A stretch of DNA of 45,918 nucleotides from 66-474 sp036278635 (GCA_036278635.1 DASUKQ010000113.1:1-45918); one strand, 5' to 3'. Positions 7,762 through 16,411 are shown, counted from the stretch's first letter. Numbers and translations are program-made. Notes: generated by a model from the letters alone, not told the origin.

Positions 7762-8946
7762 TCAGCGTCCGGCGGCGGCGGCGGCGGTGGAGGCGGGCGC
7801 GGGCGCGATCGTAGCGCCGCTGGCCGGTGCCAGATCCGGGCCGGCGTCGATCTGGAGGTCGGTGGCCTTGAGCCAGCCGAGGTCGAGTTGCTGGACCTGC
7901 GCGGTGCCGGTTAGCGGCAGAGGGCCGGGTGGATGCGCCGGGGTCGCGGACAGCAGCCGGTTCCACCAGTCCCCGAATTCGGTGGGGTGCAGGCGCACGT
8001 CGACATGCGCATCATTTCCGTCCAGTTTGAGCGAGGCGGTCATGGGCGTGGAGCCCTGCGCGGGTGACACGGCGAGGGTGATCCGGTCGGTGACGGTCGG
8101 GACGGCACGGGCGGTCGATTCGCCGGCTGCGGTTCCGGTGCCCGCCACGGCGCCTGCGGTGGTCGAGGCCGCGGCGGGAGCCGGAGCGCGATGGCGGAAC
8201 GTGCCGTTGAGTTGCAGTGCGAGGGCCTCGCCGCCCCGCCAGTTTCCATGCCCGCCGAGCACCAGCGCCGCGCCGCCCTGTTCTTTGACGTGGATCTGCA
8301 GTGGATCGAATTCGATCACGCCGTCATGGGCGGCCGAGGGCACGGTGGTCAGGCTGCCGACATAGCGGCGGCCCGAGGAACTTTGCGCGGACGCGTCGAG
8401 GCGGAACGGCTCTCCGGGCGACAGCGCGCCGGTCTCCAGGCTGAGATCGAACAACAATGGCGCGCCGTTGCGCGTGAGCGTGCCCCGGCTCATGTGGATG
8501 CCGGTCGCGATGGTCGGAAGATGCGGCGGTCCGGCGCGGTGGGGCAGCCGGCCGAGCAACGATTCGAGCTCGCCGAGATCCATGCGCGGCGCATCGATGT
8601 CGATGCGTTCGATCGCCACTTCGCCGCGCAGCAGTGCGCGCCAGGGCACCACGATGGTGGCGCCCCTTGCCCGGAGCACTGGCGTGTCCGACCCGATGTT
8701 GGTCAGGCTGAAGGCGTGCAACTGCACCGCAGGGCGCGGAAACAAGGCAGGTTCCGCGGGCGCCTGCATGTCCAGTGCGAGCCCCGCTGCGGCGAGATCG
8801 TTCTCGAGCAGCGTCGTGAAGCGTTGCGGTTGCAACAGGGAATGGACGTAGATCGCCAGCGCAACCACCAGCGCGCCCAATACCACGACGATCGCCAGCA
8901 CGATCCAGCGCAGTAAGTGCCGCGACGGTGGCGCGGATGCGGACAT
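7762..8946 (-). CDS. AsmA family protein
   Basis: This 394 aa protein begins with a cytoplasmic stretch and one strong membrane helix (LLRWIVLAIVVVLGALVVALAIYV), leaving the rest in the periplasm. The periplasmic part has AsmA-type repeats: ATIVVPWRALLRGEVAIERIDIDAPRMDL is characteristic of the N-terminal AsmA chorein-like domain. An Ala/Pro/Thr-rich linker (about 255-290) precedes a shorter C-terminal beta-rich part, and the end is an Ala-rich tail. It is much shorter than E. coli AsmA (617 aa). Family members are linked to outer-membrane lipid homeostasis. It is coupled to ftsY upstream (6-base gap) and mutY downstream. Confidence 0.85.
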   Translation of the reverse strand: MSASAPPSRHLLRWIVLAIVVVLGALVVALAIYVHSLLQPQRFTTLLENDLAAAGLALDMQAPAEPALFPRPAVQLHAFSLTNIGSDTPVLRARGATIVVPWRALLRGEVAIERIDIDAPRMDLGELESLLGRLPHRAGPPHLPTIATGIHMSRGTLTRNGAPLLFDLSLETGALSPGEPFRLDASAQSSSGRRYVGSLTTVPSAAHDGVIEFDPLQIHVKEQGGAALVLGGHGNWRGGEALALQLNGTFRHRAPAPAAASTTAGAVAGTGTAAGESTARAVPTVTDRITLAVSPAQGSTPMTASLKLDGNDAHVDVRLHPTEFGDWWNRLLSATPAHPPGPLPLTGTAQVQQLDLGWLKATDLQIDAGPDLAPASGATIAPAPASTAAAAAGR

Positions 8947-8952
8947 GGCTGT

Positions 8953-10053
8953 TCAGCCGCTGGCCGGAAGCAATCCGTCGACGAAGGCGCGCGCCTCGAA
9001 CACGCGCAGGTCCTCCGCACGCTCCCCCAGGCCGACGTAGCGGATCGGCAGCGCGAATTCGCGCGCCAGCGCAAACACCACCCCGCCCTTGGCGGTGCCG
9101 TCGAGTTTGGTGACCGCAAGGCCGGTCACGCCGACCGAGCCGATGAACTGGCGAACCTGGTTGATCGCGTTCTGGCCGGTGGTGCCGTCGATCACCATCA
9201 GCACCTCGTGCGGCGCATTGGCGTCCAGCTTGCCCAGCACCCGCTTGACCTTGGCCAGTTCGTCCATCAATCCGGAACGCGTGTGCAGGCGGCCGGCCGT
9301 ATCGGCGACCAGCACGTCGGTGCCGTGCGCCATGGCCATTTGCAGCGCGTCGAAAATCACGCTGGCCGAATCCGCCCCCTGCACCTGCGCACACACCGGC
9401 ACGCCGAGACGCGTGCCCCATTCCTGCAATTGTGCGACCGCCGCGGCGCGGAAGGTATCGCCGCCCGCCAGCAGCACGCCGCGTTTTTCCTGCACGAAAC
9501 GACGCGCGAGCTTGCCGATCGTGGTGGTCTTGCCGACCCCGTTGACCCCGACGACCAGCACCACGAATGGCTTTGCGGTGCCGACGTCTAGCGCCCGCGC
9601 AACCGGCTCCAGCAACGCAGTCAGGCGAGCGCGCAGGGCTTCGCGCAGTGCAGTGGCGTCGGCGAACTCGCGCTTGTGCATGCGGCGGCGCAAATCATCG
9701 ACCAATTCGCCCGTGGCGCCGACGCCGACATCGGCAGACAGCAGGGTGACTTCCAGCTCGTCCAGCAGTTCGTCGGAAAGCACGGGGTTGCGCGAGAACA
9801 GCGACGACAGCCCGCGCGAGAAACCGCTTCCGGAAAGCCGCTCGCGCCATCCACGCCGCGGTTTCGTTTCCGCCGTGAGCAAATCGTCCGGGCCCGCGGC
9901 CACGTTCGGGAGGGCGGATTCCTGCCGTCCCGGTATGCTGGGCGAAGGCGTATCCTCGTCGGGGATGGACGTGGACTCGTCGGCGTCGGGGGAACGGGGC
10001 AAGGGCTCGGCGCGGGGATTGCGACCGGCCAGTCTGGTCCAGAGATTCGGCAT
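8953..10053 (-). CDS. ftsY: Signal recognition particle receptor FtsY
   Basis: GTPase that docks SRP-ribosome complexes at the inner membrane for co-translational insertion. From the ATG at 10053 it is 366 aa. The N-terminal 90 residues are Pro/Asp/Ser-rich, a short form of the acidic A domain. The N domain (FSRGLSSLFSRNPVL) is followed by the G domain with P-loop GVNGVGKTT, DTFRAAAVAQL, DTAGR and TKLDGTAKGG, then the closing GLGERAEDLRVFEARAFV. An in-frame ATG at 10077 is equally possible; neither start has a convincing Shine-Dalgarno. Upstream DNA is occupied by repeat copy B, shared with the divergent rsmD. Confidence 0.95.
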   Translation of the reverse strand: MPNLWTRLAGRNPRAEPLPRSPDADESTSIPDEDTPSPSIPGRQESALPNVAAGPDDLLTAETKPRRGWRERLSGSGFSRGLSSLFSRNPVLSDELLDELEVTLLSADVGVGATGELVDDLRRRMHKREFADATALREALRARLTALLEPVARALDVGTAKPFVVLVVGVNGVGKTTTIGKLARRFVQEKRGVLLAGGDTFRAAAVAQLQEWGTRLGVPVCAQVQGADSASVIFDALQMAMAHGTDVLVADTAGRLHTRSGLMDELAKVKRVLGKLDANAPHEVLMVIDGTTGQNAINQVRQFIGSVGVTGLAVTKLDGTAKGGVVFALAREFALPIRYVGLGERAEDLRVFEARAFVDGLLPASG

Positions 10054-10119
10054 TGCGTCCACATCGGGAAAAGCCATTCGGCGAATGCTAACACCGACAT
10101 CCCAACGCCAGCCGTACCA

Positions 10120-10235
10120 TGGTTTTTGCGATCGTCCATGATCGCTGCCTCTGCCGGACATCGGCTACACGTGGCGACATTGTATCCGGGGACATCAGAA
10201 CGCCCGTCCATGGGCTGACTTTTCACAAAAGCTGC
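10120..10235 (-). repeat. Dispersed intergenic repeat, copy B
   Basis: On the minus strand this reads CTTTTGTGAAAAGTCAGCCC, then ATGGACGGGCG, and ends ATGGACGATCGCAAAAACC. Head and tail match copies A, C and D; the middle is shorter and diverged. It occupies nearly all of the space between the divergent ftsY and rsmD genes, with its head ending at the base before the rsmD start codon. Confidence 0.75.
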
Positions 10236-10820
10236 ATGACAAGAATCGATCGAGCACCTCCAGGACACGTGCGAATCATCGGCGGGCGCCTGCGCGGATC
10301 ACATTTGAGCGTATCGGGGGCGCCGGGGTTGCGGCCGACCCCGCAACGGTTGCGCCAGACCCTGTTCGACTGGCTGGCGCCCGTGATCGAAGGTGCGCGC
10401 GTGCTGGATGCATTTGCCGGGACGGGCGCGCTGGGCATCGAGGCGTTGTCGCGTGGCGCACGCGAGGCGGTATTTTTCGAACGCGGGCGTGCCCAGGCGG
10501 AGACGATCGAAATGGATCTCGTGCGCCTGCACCAGGGCGCGGGTCGGGTGCATTGCGTGGATACCCTGCAGGCGCTGGCGAAGCGTCCCCGCGGGACATT
10601 CGACATCGTGTTCCTGGATCCGCCGTTTGGCGAAGCCGTCTGGAGCGAAGCGGCGGCGTTGCTGGATGCCAATGGCTGGCTGGCGCCCCCCGCGTGGGTC
10701 TATGTCGAGGCCGGCGACGCCGATGCGTGGAACATGCCTGCGCGTTGGCGCATCCACCGCCAGCGCGAGGCCGGCGCGGTGCGTGCAACCCTGTTTCGCA
10801 TCGACGCCCCCGCCGTGTGA
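10236..10820 (+). CDS. rsmD: 16S rRNA (guanine(966)-N(2))-methyltransferase
   Basis: Methylates G966 of 16S rRNA in the small subunit head. The 194 aa product has the diagnostic N-terminus VRIIGGRLRG followed by LRPTPQRLRQTLFDWL. The SAM-binding loop is VLDAFAGTGALGIEALSRGA, and FLDPPF is the NPPY/DPPF catalytic motif of N-methyltransferases. I start at the ATG at 10236 because the extension upstream to 10119 translates repeat B and has no conserved character. coaD follows 58 bases later, the usual rsmD-coaD pairing. Confidence 0.94.
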   Translation: MTRIDRAPPGHVRIIGGRLRGSHLSVSGAPGLRPTPQRLRQTLFDWLAPVIEGARVLDAFAGTGALGIEALSRGAREAVFFERGRAQAETIEMDLVRLHQGAGRVHCVDTLQALAKRPRGTFDIVFLDPPFGEAVWSEAAALLDANGWLAPPAWVYVEAGDADAWNMPARWRIHRQREAGAVRATLFRIDAPAV

Positions 10821-10878
10821 CGCGGCTCACGCTTCGCGCGAAATGCCACGTCTGCGCCACAAGATGGCACAATGGGGC

Positions 10879-11430
10879 ATGGGGAGCGACAAGCCAACCC
10901 GGTCGAATCGGCGCATCGCGGTGTATCCGGGCACGTTCGATCCGATTACCCACGGCCACAGCGATCTGGTTGCGCGCGCGGCGCCCTTGTTCGACAAGGT
11001 GATCGTCGCGGTGGCGAAATCCAGCGGCAAAACCCCGCGCTTCCGGCTCGACGAGCGCGTGCGGCTGGTGCGGACTGCGCTGAGCGATATTCCCAACGTC
11101 GAGGTGCGCGGATTCGATACGCTGCTGGCCGGTTTCGTGGCTGAATGCGGCGCCGGCGTGATCCTGCGTGGCTTGCGTGCCGTGTCCGACTTCGAATACG
11201 AGTTCCAGTTGGCCAGCATGAATCGTCATCTGATACCGCAGGCCGAAACGTTGTTCCTGACGCCGGCGGAGGAATGGAGTTTCATTTCTTCGTCGTTGGT
11301 GCGCGAAATCGCCAGTTTCGGCGGCGATGTTTCCGATTTTGTCCATCCGGTAGTCCAGAAGGCGCTACGCCGGCAACGGCGCAAACCCCGCGGGCATGCT
11401 GGTCCTGTTTCACGCAAGCCATCGAGGTGA
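10879..11430 (+). CDS. coaD: Phosphopantetheine adenylyltransferase
   Basis: Transfers AMP from ATP to 4'-phosphopantetheine, the penultimate step of coenzyme A synthesis. The nucleotidyltransferase signature is near the N-terminus: AVYPGTFDPITHGH (TxGH type). The C-terminal ISSSLVREIA is the conserved SSxxR motif. Total length is 183 aa from the ATG at 10879, close to the usual 160-170 plus an Arg/Lys-rich tail. An in-frame ATG at 10864 is an alternative. The next gene starts 5 bases after the stop. Confidence 0.95.
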   Translation: MGSDKPTRSNRRIAVYPGTFDPITHGHSDLVARAAPLFDKVIVAVAKSSGKTPRFRLDERVRLVRTALSDIPNVEVRGFDTLLAGFVAECGAGVILRGLRAVSDFEYEFQLASMNRHLIPQAETLFLTPAEEWSFISSSLVREIASFGGDVSDFVHPVVQKALRRQRRKPRGHAGPVSRKPSR

Positions 11431-11435
11431 TTGTC

Positions 11436-12041
11436 ATGATGCGCAAATTCCTTTTCGTTGCAGCCATCGCATTGCTGGGCACCGTTGGTCTCGGCGCCTG
11501 CAGCAATGGCAATCAGGCCAGCACGACGCCGGAAGCCAAGGCCACCAAGCCGACCTGTTCGTCGACCGATCCGGACTGCCTGAAGGACTGGCAGAGCTAT
11601 CTCAGCCAGATCGTCCAGGACAACATGGGAAGCATCTCCAACAACCCATATGTCTATTTCGTGCCTGAAGTTCCTGCCTCGGTTGTCGCGGCCGTGACCG
11701 GAAGTTCCGCGGGCGCGGCCGGTGCCGCGGCGGCGTCGCCGGGCATGGCCGGCACCGCGGCGGGTCCGGCCGGCGAATCGTCGCCCGCAGCGACCCTCGC
11801 CCGCGTCCAGGACCAGCTCGACACGGTGGTCGCGGCGACCGTGTTGCCGGGCAACATGGTGGCGGCGGGCGGCCCCAGTTCGTCCACGACCGCGCAGGTT
11901 CTGGAAACCGCGTTCAAGCAGGCGTCGCCGGGCTCCTTCAAGGGCGTGGTGGTGCTGTTCATCGGCGACCAGGCCGACGAAGCGGCGGTCAAGGCGGCGG
12001 TCGAGCCGAGCGGCGCGACGTTCAAGTTCGCGCAGATGTAG
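11436..12041 (+). CDS. Lipoprotein of unknown function
   Basis: A 201 aa predicted lipoprotein: MMRKFLFVAAIALLGTVGLGAC ends in a lipobox with the acylated Cys at about 22. A cysteine pair follows (TCSSTDPDC), then a short conserved-looking DWQSYLSQIVQDNMGSISNNPYVYFVP, an Ala/Gly-rich linker (about 90-115), and an alpha/beta tail (GVVVLFIGDQADEAAVKAAV) that ends in KFAQM. No enzyme motif is visible. GAGGTGA lies 5 bases before the ATG, and the gene starts 5 bases after coaD, so it is likely in the rsmD-coaD transcript. A hairpin repeat follows the stop. Confidence 0.75.
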   Translation: MMRKFLFVAAIALLGTVGLGACSNGNQASTTPEAKATKPTCSSTDPDCLKDWQSYLSQIVQDNMGSISNNPYVYFVPEVPASVVAAVTGSSAGAAGAAAASPGMAGTAAGPAGESSPAATLARVQDQLDTVVAATVLPGNMVAAGGPSSSTTAQVLETAFKQASPGSFKGVVVLFIGDQADEAAVKAAVEPSGATFKFAQM

Positions 12042-12117
12042 GGCGGAATCGGCGTAGCCGCTTCCGCCGCGCACCACGAACTCGGCGGAATCCGCAGCGC
12101 GGGTTCCGCCCTGCGTG
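12041..12117 (+). repeat. GGGCGGAAT hairpin repeat, possible terminator
   Basis: Starting at the lipoprotein stop codon, GGCGGAA pairs with TTCCGCC across a 13-base GCC-rich middle, and GGCGGAATCCGC is followed by GGGTTCCGCCC. This is the kind of nested GGCGGAAT/ATTCCGCC intergenic repeat dispersed in many proteobacterial genomes. It would form strong RNA hairpins after the lipoprotein gene, but has no U-tract. Confidence 0.55.
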
Positions 12118-12149
12118 CTTGCGGTGCTGGCCCACGGATGTTGGGCTTT

Positions 12150-12233
12150 GCGGTCCCGGGTCCCGGGTCCCGAGTCCCGAGTCCCGAGTCCCGAGTCCCG
12201 AGTCCCGGGTCCCGAGTCCCGAGTCCCGAGTCC
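12150..12233 (+). repeat. Heptad tandem array 1, about 12 units of GGGTCCC/GAGTCCC
   Basis: Twelve consecutive 7-base units of the form C-G-[GA]-G-T-C-C, in order with a few G/A variants. The array ends about 55 bases before the lepA start codon. A GATAAT, resembling a -10 hexamer, sits at 12243-12248 just beyond the last unit, but no -35 match is visible within the array. Confidence 0.9.
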
Positions 12234-12287
12234 CGGGCATGCGATAATCGCCCGTTTGCGCCACCAGACGCCGACGTCCGCGCTCCC

Positions 12288-14078
12288 ATGCAGCAAATCC
12301 GCAACTTTTCCATCATTGCCCACATCGATCACGGCAAGTCCACGCTGGCCGACCGCATCATCCAGATTTGCGGCGGCCTCACCGAGCGCGAGATGGCCGC
12401 GCAGGTGCTGGATGACAACCCGATCGAGCGCGAGCGCGGCATCACCATCAAGGCGCGGTCGGTGTCGCTGCCGTACACCGCGCGCGACGGCAACACTTAC
12501 GAGCTGAATTTCATCGACACGCCGGGACACGTCGATTTCAGTTACGAAGTCTCGCGTTCGCTGGCCGCGTGCGAAGGCGCCTTGCTGGTCGTCGATGCCG
12601 CGCAGGGTGTCGAGGCGCAATCGGTCGCCAACTGCTACACCGCGGTCGAGATGGGCCTGGAAGTCGTGCCGGTGCTCAACAAGATCGACCTGCCCACCGC
12701 CGACGTGCCGAAGGTGAAGGAAGAAATCGAGGCGGTGATCGGCATCCACGCCGACGATGCGGTCGCGATCAGTGCCAAGACCGGCGAAAACGTGGTCGAG
12801 GTTCTGGAGGCGATCGTGGCGCGGATCCCGCCGCCGAAACCGCGCGATACCGACAAGCTGCAGGCACTGATCATCGATTCGTGGTTCGACAATTACCTTG
12901 GCGTGGTGTCGCTGGTGCGCGTGATGCAGGGCGAGATCAAGCCGCGCGACAAGCTGCTGGTGATGTCGACCGGGCGCAGCCACGAAGTCGAGCAGGTTGG
13001 CGTGTTCACACCCAAGCGCACGAAAACCGACAAGCTCGGTGCCGGGGAAGTCGGTTTCGTTTGCGCCTCGATCAAGGATGTCCACGGTGCGCCGGTCGGC
13101 GACACCCTGACCCTGGCCGGCGATCCGGCGCCCAAGCCGCTGCCGGGCTTCCGGCACATGCAGCCCCGCGTATTCGCGGGACTGTTTCCGGTTGCCACCG
13201 ACGACTTTCCGGCGCTGCGCGAAGCGCTCGACAAGCTTCGCCTCAACGACGCGGCGCTGTTTTTCGAGCCCGAATCGTCCGAGGCGATGGGCTTCGGCTT
13301 TCGATGCGGGTTCCTGGGCATGTTGCACATGGAGATCGTGCAGGAGCGGCTTGAGCGCGAATACGACCTCGATCTGGTCTCCACCGCGCCGACCGTCGTG
13401 TACCAGGTGCTGCGCAGCGACGGCGGCGTGCTGGACCTGGACAATCCAGCCAAGCTTCCGCCCGCCAACGAGGTCGAGGAAATCCGCGAGCCGATCATCG
13501 TCGCAGACATCCTGACGCCGGCGGAGTACGTCGGCAATGTAATCACCCTGTGCGAGGAAAAGCGCGGCGTGCAGCGTTCGATCCAGTATCTGGCAAGCCA
13601 GGTCCGGATCAGCTACGAGCTTCCACTGGCCGAAGTGGTGCTGGATTTCTTCGACCGGCTGAAATCGGTAAGCCGCGGATACGCCTCGATGGACTACCAC
13701 TTCGACCGTTTCGAGGCCGGTCCGTTCGTGCGCGTCGACGTGCTGATCAACGGCGACCGGGTGGACGCGTTGAGCCTGATCGTGCATCGTTCGCAGGCCG
13801 ACCGCCGCGGCCGCGACCTGGTCGAGCGGATGCGGGAGTTGATCCCGCGGCAAATGTTCGACGTGGCGATCCAGGCCGCGGTCGGCGCGCAGATCATTGC
13901 GCGCTCGACGGTCAAGGCGTTGCGCAAGAACGTGCTGGCCAAGTGCTACGGTGGCGACGTAAGCCGCAAGCGCAAGCTGCTGGAGACACAGAAGGAAGGC
14001 AAGAAGCGCATGAAGCAGGTCGGCCAGGTGCAGATTCCGCAGGAAGCGTTTCTCGCGGTGCTCAGGACCGATAAATGA
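12288..14078 (+). CDS. lepA: Elongation factor 4 (LepA)
   Basis: Ribosome-associated GTPase that affects initiation and elongation under stress. 596 aa, full length. G1 is AHIDHGKST, G3 is DTPGHVDF, G4 is NKIDLP. The EF-G-like domains follow without the domain IV found in EF-G, and the C-terminal domain ends KKRMKQVGQVQIPQEAFLAVL, the LepA-specific CTD. I start at the ATG of MQQIRNFSIIAHIDHG; the ORF continues upstream only through the heptad array. lepB is the usual partner; here 240 bases of repeats separate them. Confidence 0.97.
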   Translation: MQQIRNFSIIAHIDHGKSTLADRIIQICGGLTEREMAAQVLDDNPIERERGITIKARSVSLPYTARDGNTYELNFIDTPGHVDFSYEVSRSLAACEGALLVVDAAQGVEAQSVANCYTAVEMGLEVVPVLNKIDLPTADVPKVKEEIEAVIGIHADDAVAISAKTGENVVEVLEAIVARIPPPKPRDTDKLQALIIDSWFDNYLGVVSLVRVMQGEIKPRDKLLVMSTGRSHEVEQVGVFTPKRTKTDKLGAGEVGFVCASIKDVHGAPVGDTLTLAGDPAPKPLPGFRHMQPRVFAGLFPVATDDFPALREALDKLRLNDAALFFEPESSEAMGFGFRCGFLGMLHMEIVQERLEREYDLDLVSTAPTVVYQVLRSDGGVLDLDNPAKLPPANEVEEIREPIIVADILTPAEYVGNVITLCEEKRGVQRSIQYLASQVRISYELPLAEVVLDFFDRLKSVSRGYASMDYHFDRFEAGPFVRVDVLINGDRVDALSLIVHRSQADRRGRDLVERMRELIPRQMFDVAIQAAVGAQIIARSTVKALRKNVLAKCYGGDVSRKRKLLETQKEGKKRMKQVGQVQIPQEAFLAVLRTDK

Positions 14079-14086
14079 CGGAAGCC

Positions 14087-14114
14087 GGGACCGGGGACCC
14101 GGGACCGGGGACCG
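14087..14114 (+). repeat. Heptad array 2, four units GGGACC[GC]
   Basis: Four units of the 7-base repeat, in the orientation opposite to array 1, begin just after the lepA stop. With array 3 they form a facing pair flanking about 160 bases. Confidence 0.8.
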
Positions 14115-14129
14115 GAGAATTGCGAGCGA

Positions 14130-14190
14130 TGTGGAAATTCCAGCTTCTGCAGGGATGCCGAACGACACTGGACCCGCACGTGCGCCGGGG
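14130..14190 (+). repeat. Degenerate CGTCACCCCGG/GGTCCAG intergenic repeat
   Basis: On the minus strand this includes CGTCACCCCGGCGCACGTGC followed by GGGTCCAGTGTC and CATCCCTGCAG, resembling the widespread proteobacterial CGTCATCCCGGC...GGATCCAG repeats seen better preserved at 21952-22056. It lies between heptad arrays 2 and 3 in the lepA-lepB gap. Confidence 0.45.
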
Positions 14191-14273
14191 TGACGATTGC
14201 AACGGAAGTAGCGTGCACGATGCGCCAACAGCCGGAATTGGAATGATCACGGGGTATGCGCTTTTGCTTCTTC

Positions 14274-14301
14274 GGGTCCCGCGTCCCGGGTCCCCGGTCC
14301 C
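14274..14301 (+). repeat. Heptad array 3, four units GGGTCCC
   Basis: Four 7-base units (GGGTCCC, GCGTCCC, GGGTCCC, CGGTCCC), opposite in orientation to array 2, end 18 bases before the lepB start codon. Its closeness makes an effect on the lepB ribosome-binding region possible. Confidence 0.8.
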
Positions 14302-14319
14302 GAAACAAAGGAACACGCA

Positions 14320-15216
14320 GTGAAGAAAGATGCCTGGGGTACCGTCGTGCTGGTGGCGATCGTCGCCGTCTGCCTTTACATCTGGTACAGGACGTCGGAT
14401 TTCGCGCTGGCACTGGTGCTGATCACCGCCGCGTTCTTCGTGGTCTGGATCGTCGACCGGCTCGCGTTCGCGCGCCGCCGCAGGCAACGCGCCGCCGACG
14501 AGGGCGTCAAGCCGCACGAACCGCTGCTGGTCGACTACGCGCGCTCGTTTTTCCCGGTGATCCTGGCGGTGTTGCTGTTTCGCACCTTCCTGCTCGAACC
14601 GTTCCGGATCCCCTCGGGTTCGATGATGCCGACGCTGCTGGTCGGCGATTTCGTGCTGGTCAACAAGTTCGCCTACGGGCTGCGCCTGCCGGTGACCGAC
14701 ACCAAGATCATCGACATCGGCGAGCCGAAGCGCGGCGACATCGCGGTGTTCCGCTACCCGCGGAATCCGAAAGAGGACTACATCAAGCGCATCATCGGGG
14801 TTCCTGGCGACACCGTCACTGTCAGGGGCGAGCAGGTCACCATCAATGGCAAGCCTGTTCCGCAGGCCCTGGTCGGGCCCTACAACGGAACCGACAAGGT
14901 CAGCATCCGGATGGAAGAGAATCCGAACATGTCGCCGGTCACGGAACACGTGGAGGACCTGGGCGGCGTCAAGCACCATACCCTGCATTTCGCCTACATC
15001 ATGCCGAACCCCTGTTCGGGCGGCACCCGGCTGTCCGATGGCGGCTGCCAATGGGTCGTGCCACAGGGCTACTATTTTGCCATGGGCGACAACCGCGACG
15101 ACAGCGAGGACAGCCGGTTCTGGGGATTCGTGCCGGAGCAGAACCTGGCCGGCAAGGCGTTTCTGATCTGGTTCAGCCTGGCCGACTGGCACCGCATCGG
15201 CACCGTGTTGCATTAA
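14320..15216 (+). CDS. lepB: Signal peptidase I
   Basis: Removes signal peptides from exported proteins at the inner membrane. 298 aa with two N-terminal membrane helices (TVVLVAIVAVCLYIWY and FALALVLITAAFFVVWI), a further hydrophobic stretch before the active site, and the Ser/Lys dyad: Ser101 in PSGSMMPTL and Lys156 in DYIKRIIGVPGD. MGDNRDDSEDSRFWG is the third conserved box. The GTG start at 14320 follows heptad array 3. The downstream DUF4845 and rnc genes complete the usual lepA-lepB-DUF4845-rnc-era-recO order. Confidence 0.96.
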   Translation: MKKDAWGTVVLVAIVAVCLYIWYRTSDFALALVLITAAFFVVWIVDRLAFARRRRQRAADEGVKPHEPLLVDYARSFFPVILAVLLFRTFLLEPFRIPSGSMMPTLLVGDFVLVNKFAYGLRLPVTDTKIIDIGEPKRGDIAVFRYPRNPKEDYIKRIIGVPGDTVTVRGEQVTINGKPVPQALVGPYNGTDKVSIRMEENPNMSPVTEHVEDLGGVKHHTLHFAYIMPNPCSGGTRLSDGGCQWVVPQGYYFAMGDNRDDSEDSRFWGFVPEQNLAGKAFLIWFSLADWHRIGTVLH

Positions 15217-15310
15217 GCTCTGGCTGTCCGGCGGGATGCCGCGGCTGCGCGCGTTGCGGCGCGGCCCGAAAACGGGCGGATTCTCAACCGAAGTTCGAGG
15301 GGGCGACGAC

Positions 15311-15694
15311 ATGAAACGTCAATCGGGCATTACCCTGATCGGGTTCGTGATCATCCTGGTCATTGCCGCGTTTTTCATCTACACCGCGATGAAACTGGTG
15401 CCGGCGTACATGGACTACTTCAACGTGGCCAAGGCGGTGAACACGGTCGCCTCGCAATCCGCCTCGGGCGGCATGAGCCCGGAGGAGATCCGCCGGCAAC
15501 TCGATACCCAACACCTTTCGCAATATTTCGACGACGAGGATATCGCCGCGGAGAACGTCCATCTGGTGACCAGCCCGAAGGGTGGCAAGTCGCTGAAGCT
15601 GAGTTACGACAAGAAGATCCCCTGGATCTACAACATCGATTTCCTGCTGCATTTCGAGAAGACGGTGCCCCTGCAGGGGGCGGCGTCGGAGTAA
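15311..15694 (+). CDS. DUF4845 membrane protein
   Basis: A 127 aa protein with a type IV pilin-like N-terminus: MKRQSGITLIGFVIILVIAAFFIYTAMKLVPAY has a short basic lead and one hydrophobic helix. The rest is periplasmic, with SPEEIRRQLDTQ and LKLSYDKKIPWIYNIDFLLHFEKTV. This is the small protein found between lepB and rnc in gammaproteobacteria (DUF4845). Function is unknown; the G-x-T-L helix suggests pilin-like membrane insertion. The stop is one base before the rnc start, so translation is probably coupled. Confidence 0.88.
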   Translation: MKRQSGITLIGFVIILVIAAFFIYTAMKLVPAYMDYFNVAKAVNTVASQSASGGMSPEEIRRQLDTQHLSQYFDDEDIAAENVHLVTSPKGGKSLKLSYDKKIPWIYNIDFLLHFEKTVPLQGAASE

Positions 15695-15695
15695 C

Positions 15696-16358
15696 GTGAA
15701 GCTCGGCTATCGCTTTGCAGACGAGTCGCTGCTGAAACTCGCGCTGACCCATCGCAGCGCCGGGCGCCCCAACAACGAGCGGCTGGAGTTCCTGGGCGAT
15801 GCGCTGGTCAACCTGGTGGTTGCGGAAATGCTGTTCGATGCGCGACCGCGCGCCAACGAGGGCGAACTTTCGCGCTTGCGCGCGCAACTGGTGAGCGAAC
15901 CGGCACTCGCCGAGCGCGCGCGTGCATTGCAACTCGGCGACGAACTCAGGCTCGGTTCCGGTGAACTGAAAAGCGGCGGGTTCCGGCGTGATTCGATCCT
16001 CGCCGACGCGTTCGAAGCGCTGGTGGCGGCGATCTATCGCGACGGGGGTTATGCCGCGTGCCGGGAGTGGCTGCACGGGATATTCGCGCATCCGTTGGCC
16101 GACGCCGGACCGCCACGGAAGGATCCCAAGACCCGTCTGCAGGAGTGGTTGCAGGGTCGTGGCGAGCCGTTGCCGCATTACGAGTTGCTGGCGGAGCACG
16201 GTGAGGAACACGCGCGCAGGTTCGAAGTCGCGTGCGTGATCGAGGCACCGCGCACACTGCGTGTCGAGGGCAGTGGTGGCAGCCGGCGCGCCGCCGAACA
16301 GGTGGCCGCGGAAGCGGCATTGGCGGAGCTTGCAGGGCAGGATCCGGCCCGCGCGTAG
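15696..16358 (+). CDS. rnc: Ribonuclease III
   Basis: Cleaves double-stranded RNA, including rRNA precursors. 220 aa from GTG. The signature ERLEFLGDALVNLVVAEML is near the start, with DAFEALVAAIYRDGG as the second metal-binding segment, and a C-terminal double-stranded RNA-binding domain (DPKTRLQEWLQGRG ... GSRRAAEQVAAEAALAEL). Length and domain order are typical. Era follows after a hairpin. Confidence 0.96.
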   Translation: MKLGYRFADESLLKLALTHRSAGRPNNERLEFLGDALVNLVVAEMLFDARPRANEGELSRLRAQLVSEPALAERARALQLGDELRLGSGELKSGGFRRDSILADAFEALVAAIYRDGGYAACREWLHGIFAHPLADAGPPRKDPKTRLQEWLQGRGEPLPHYELLAEHGEEHARRFEVACVIEAPRTLRVEGSGGSRRAAEQVAAEAALAELAGQDPARA

Positions 16359-16411
16359 CGCTGGTGGGGATGGATTTCATCCTCGAGTTGCAACACCATC
16401 CCCATCCCGGC

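Noticed and set aside
11226..14228. 1000 aa open frame antisense to lepA and neighbours
   Set aside because: It covers known genes on the opposite strand and contains no family motif; long antisense frames are expected in GC-rich DNA with strong third-position bias.
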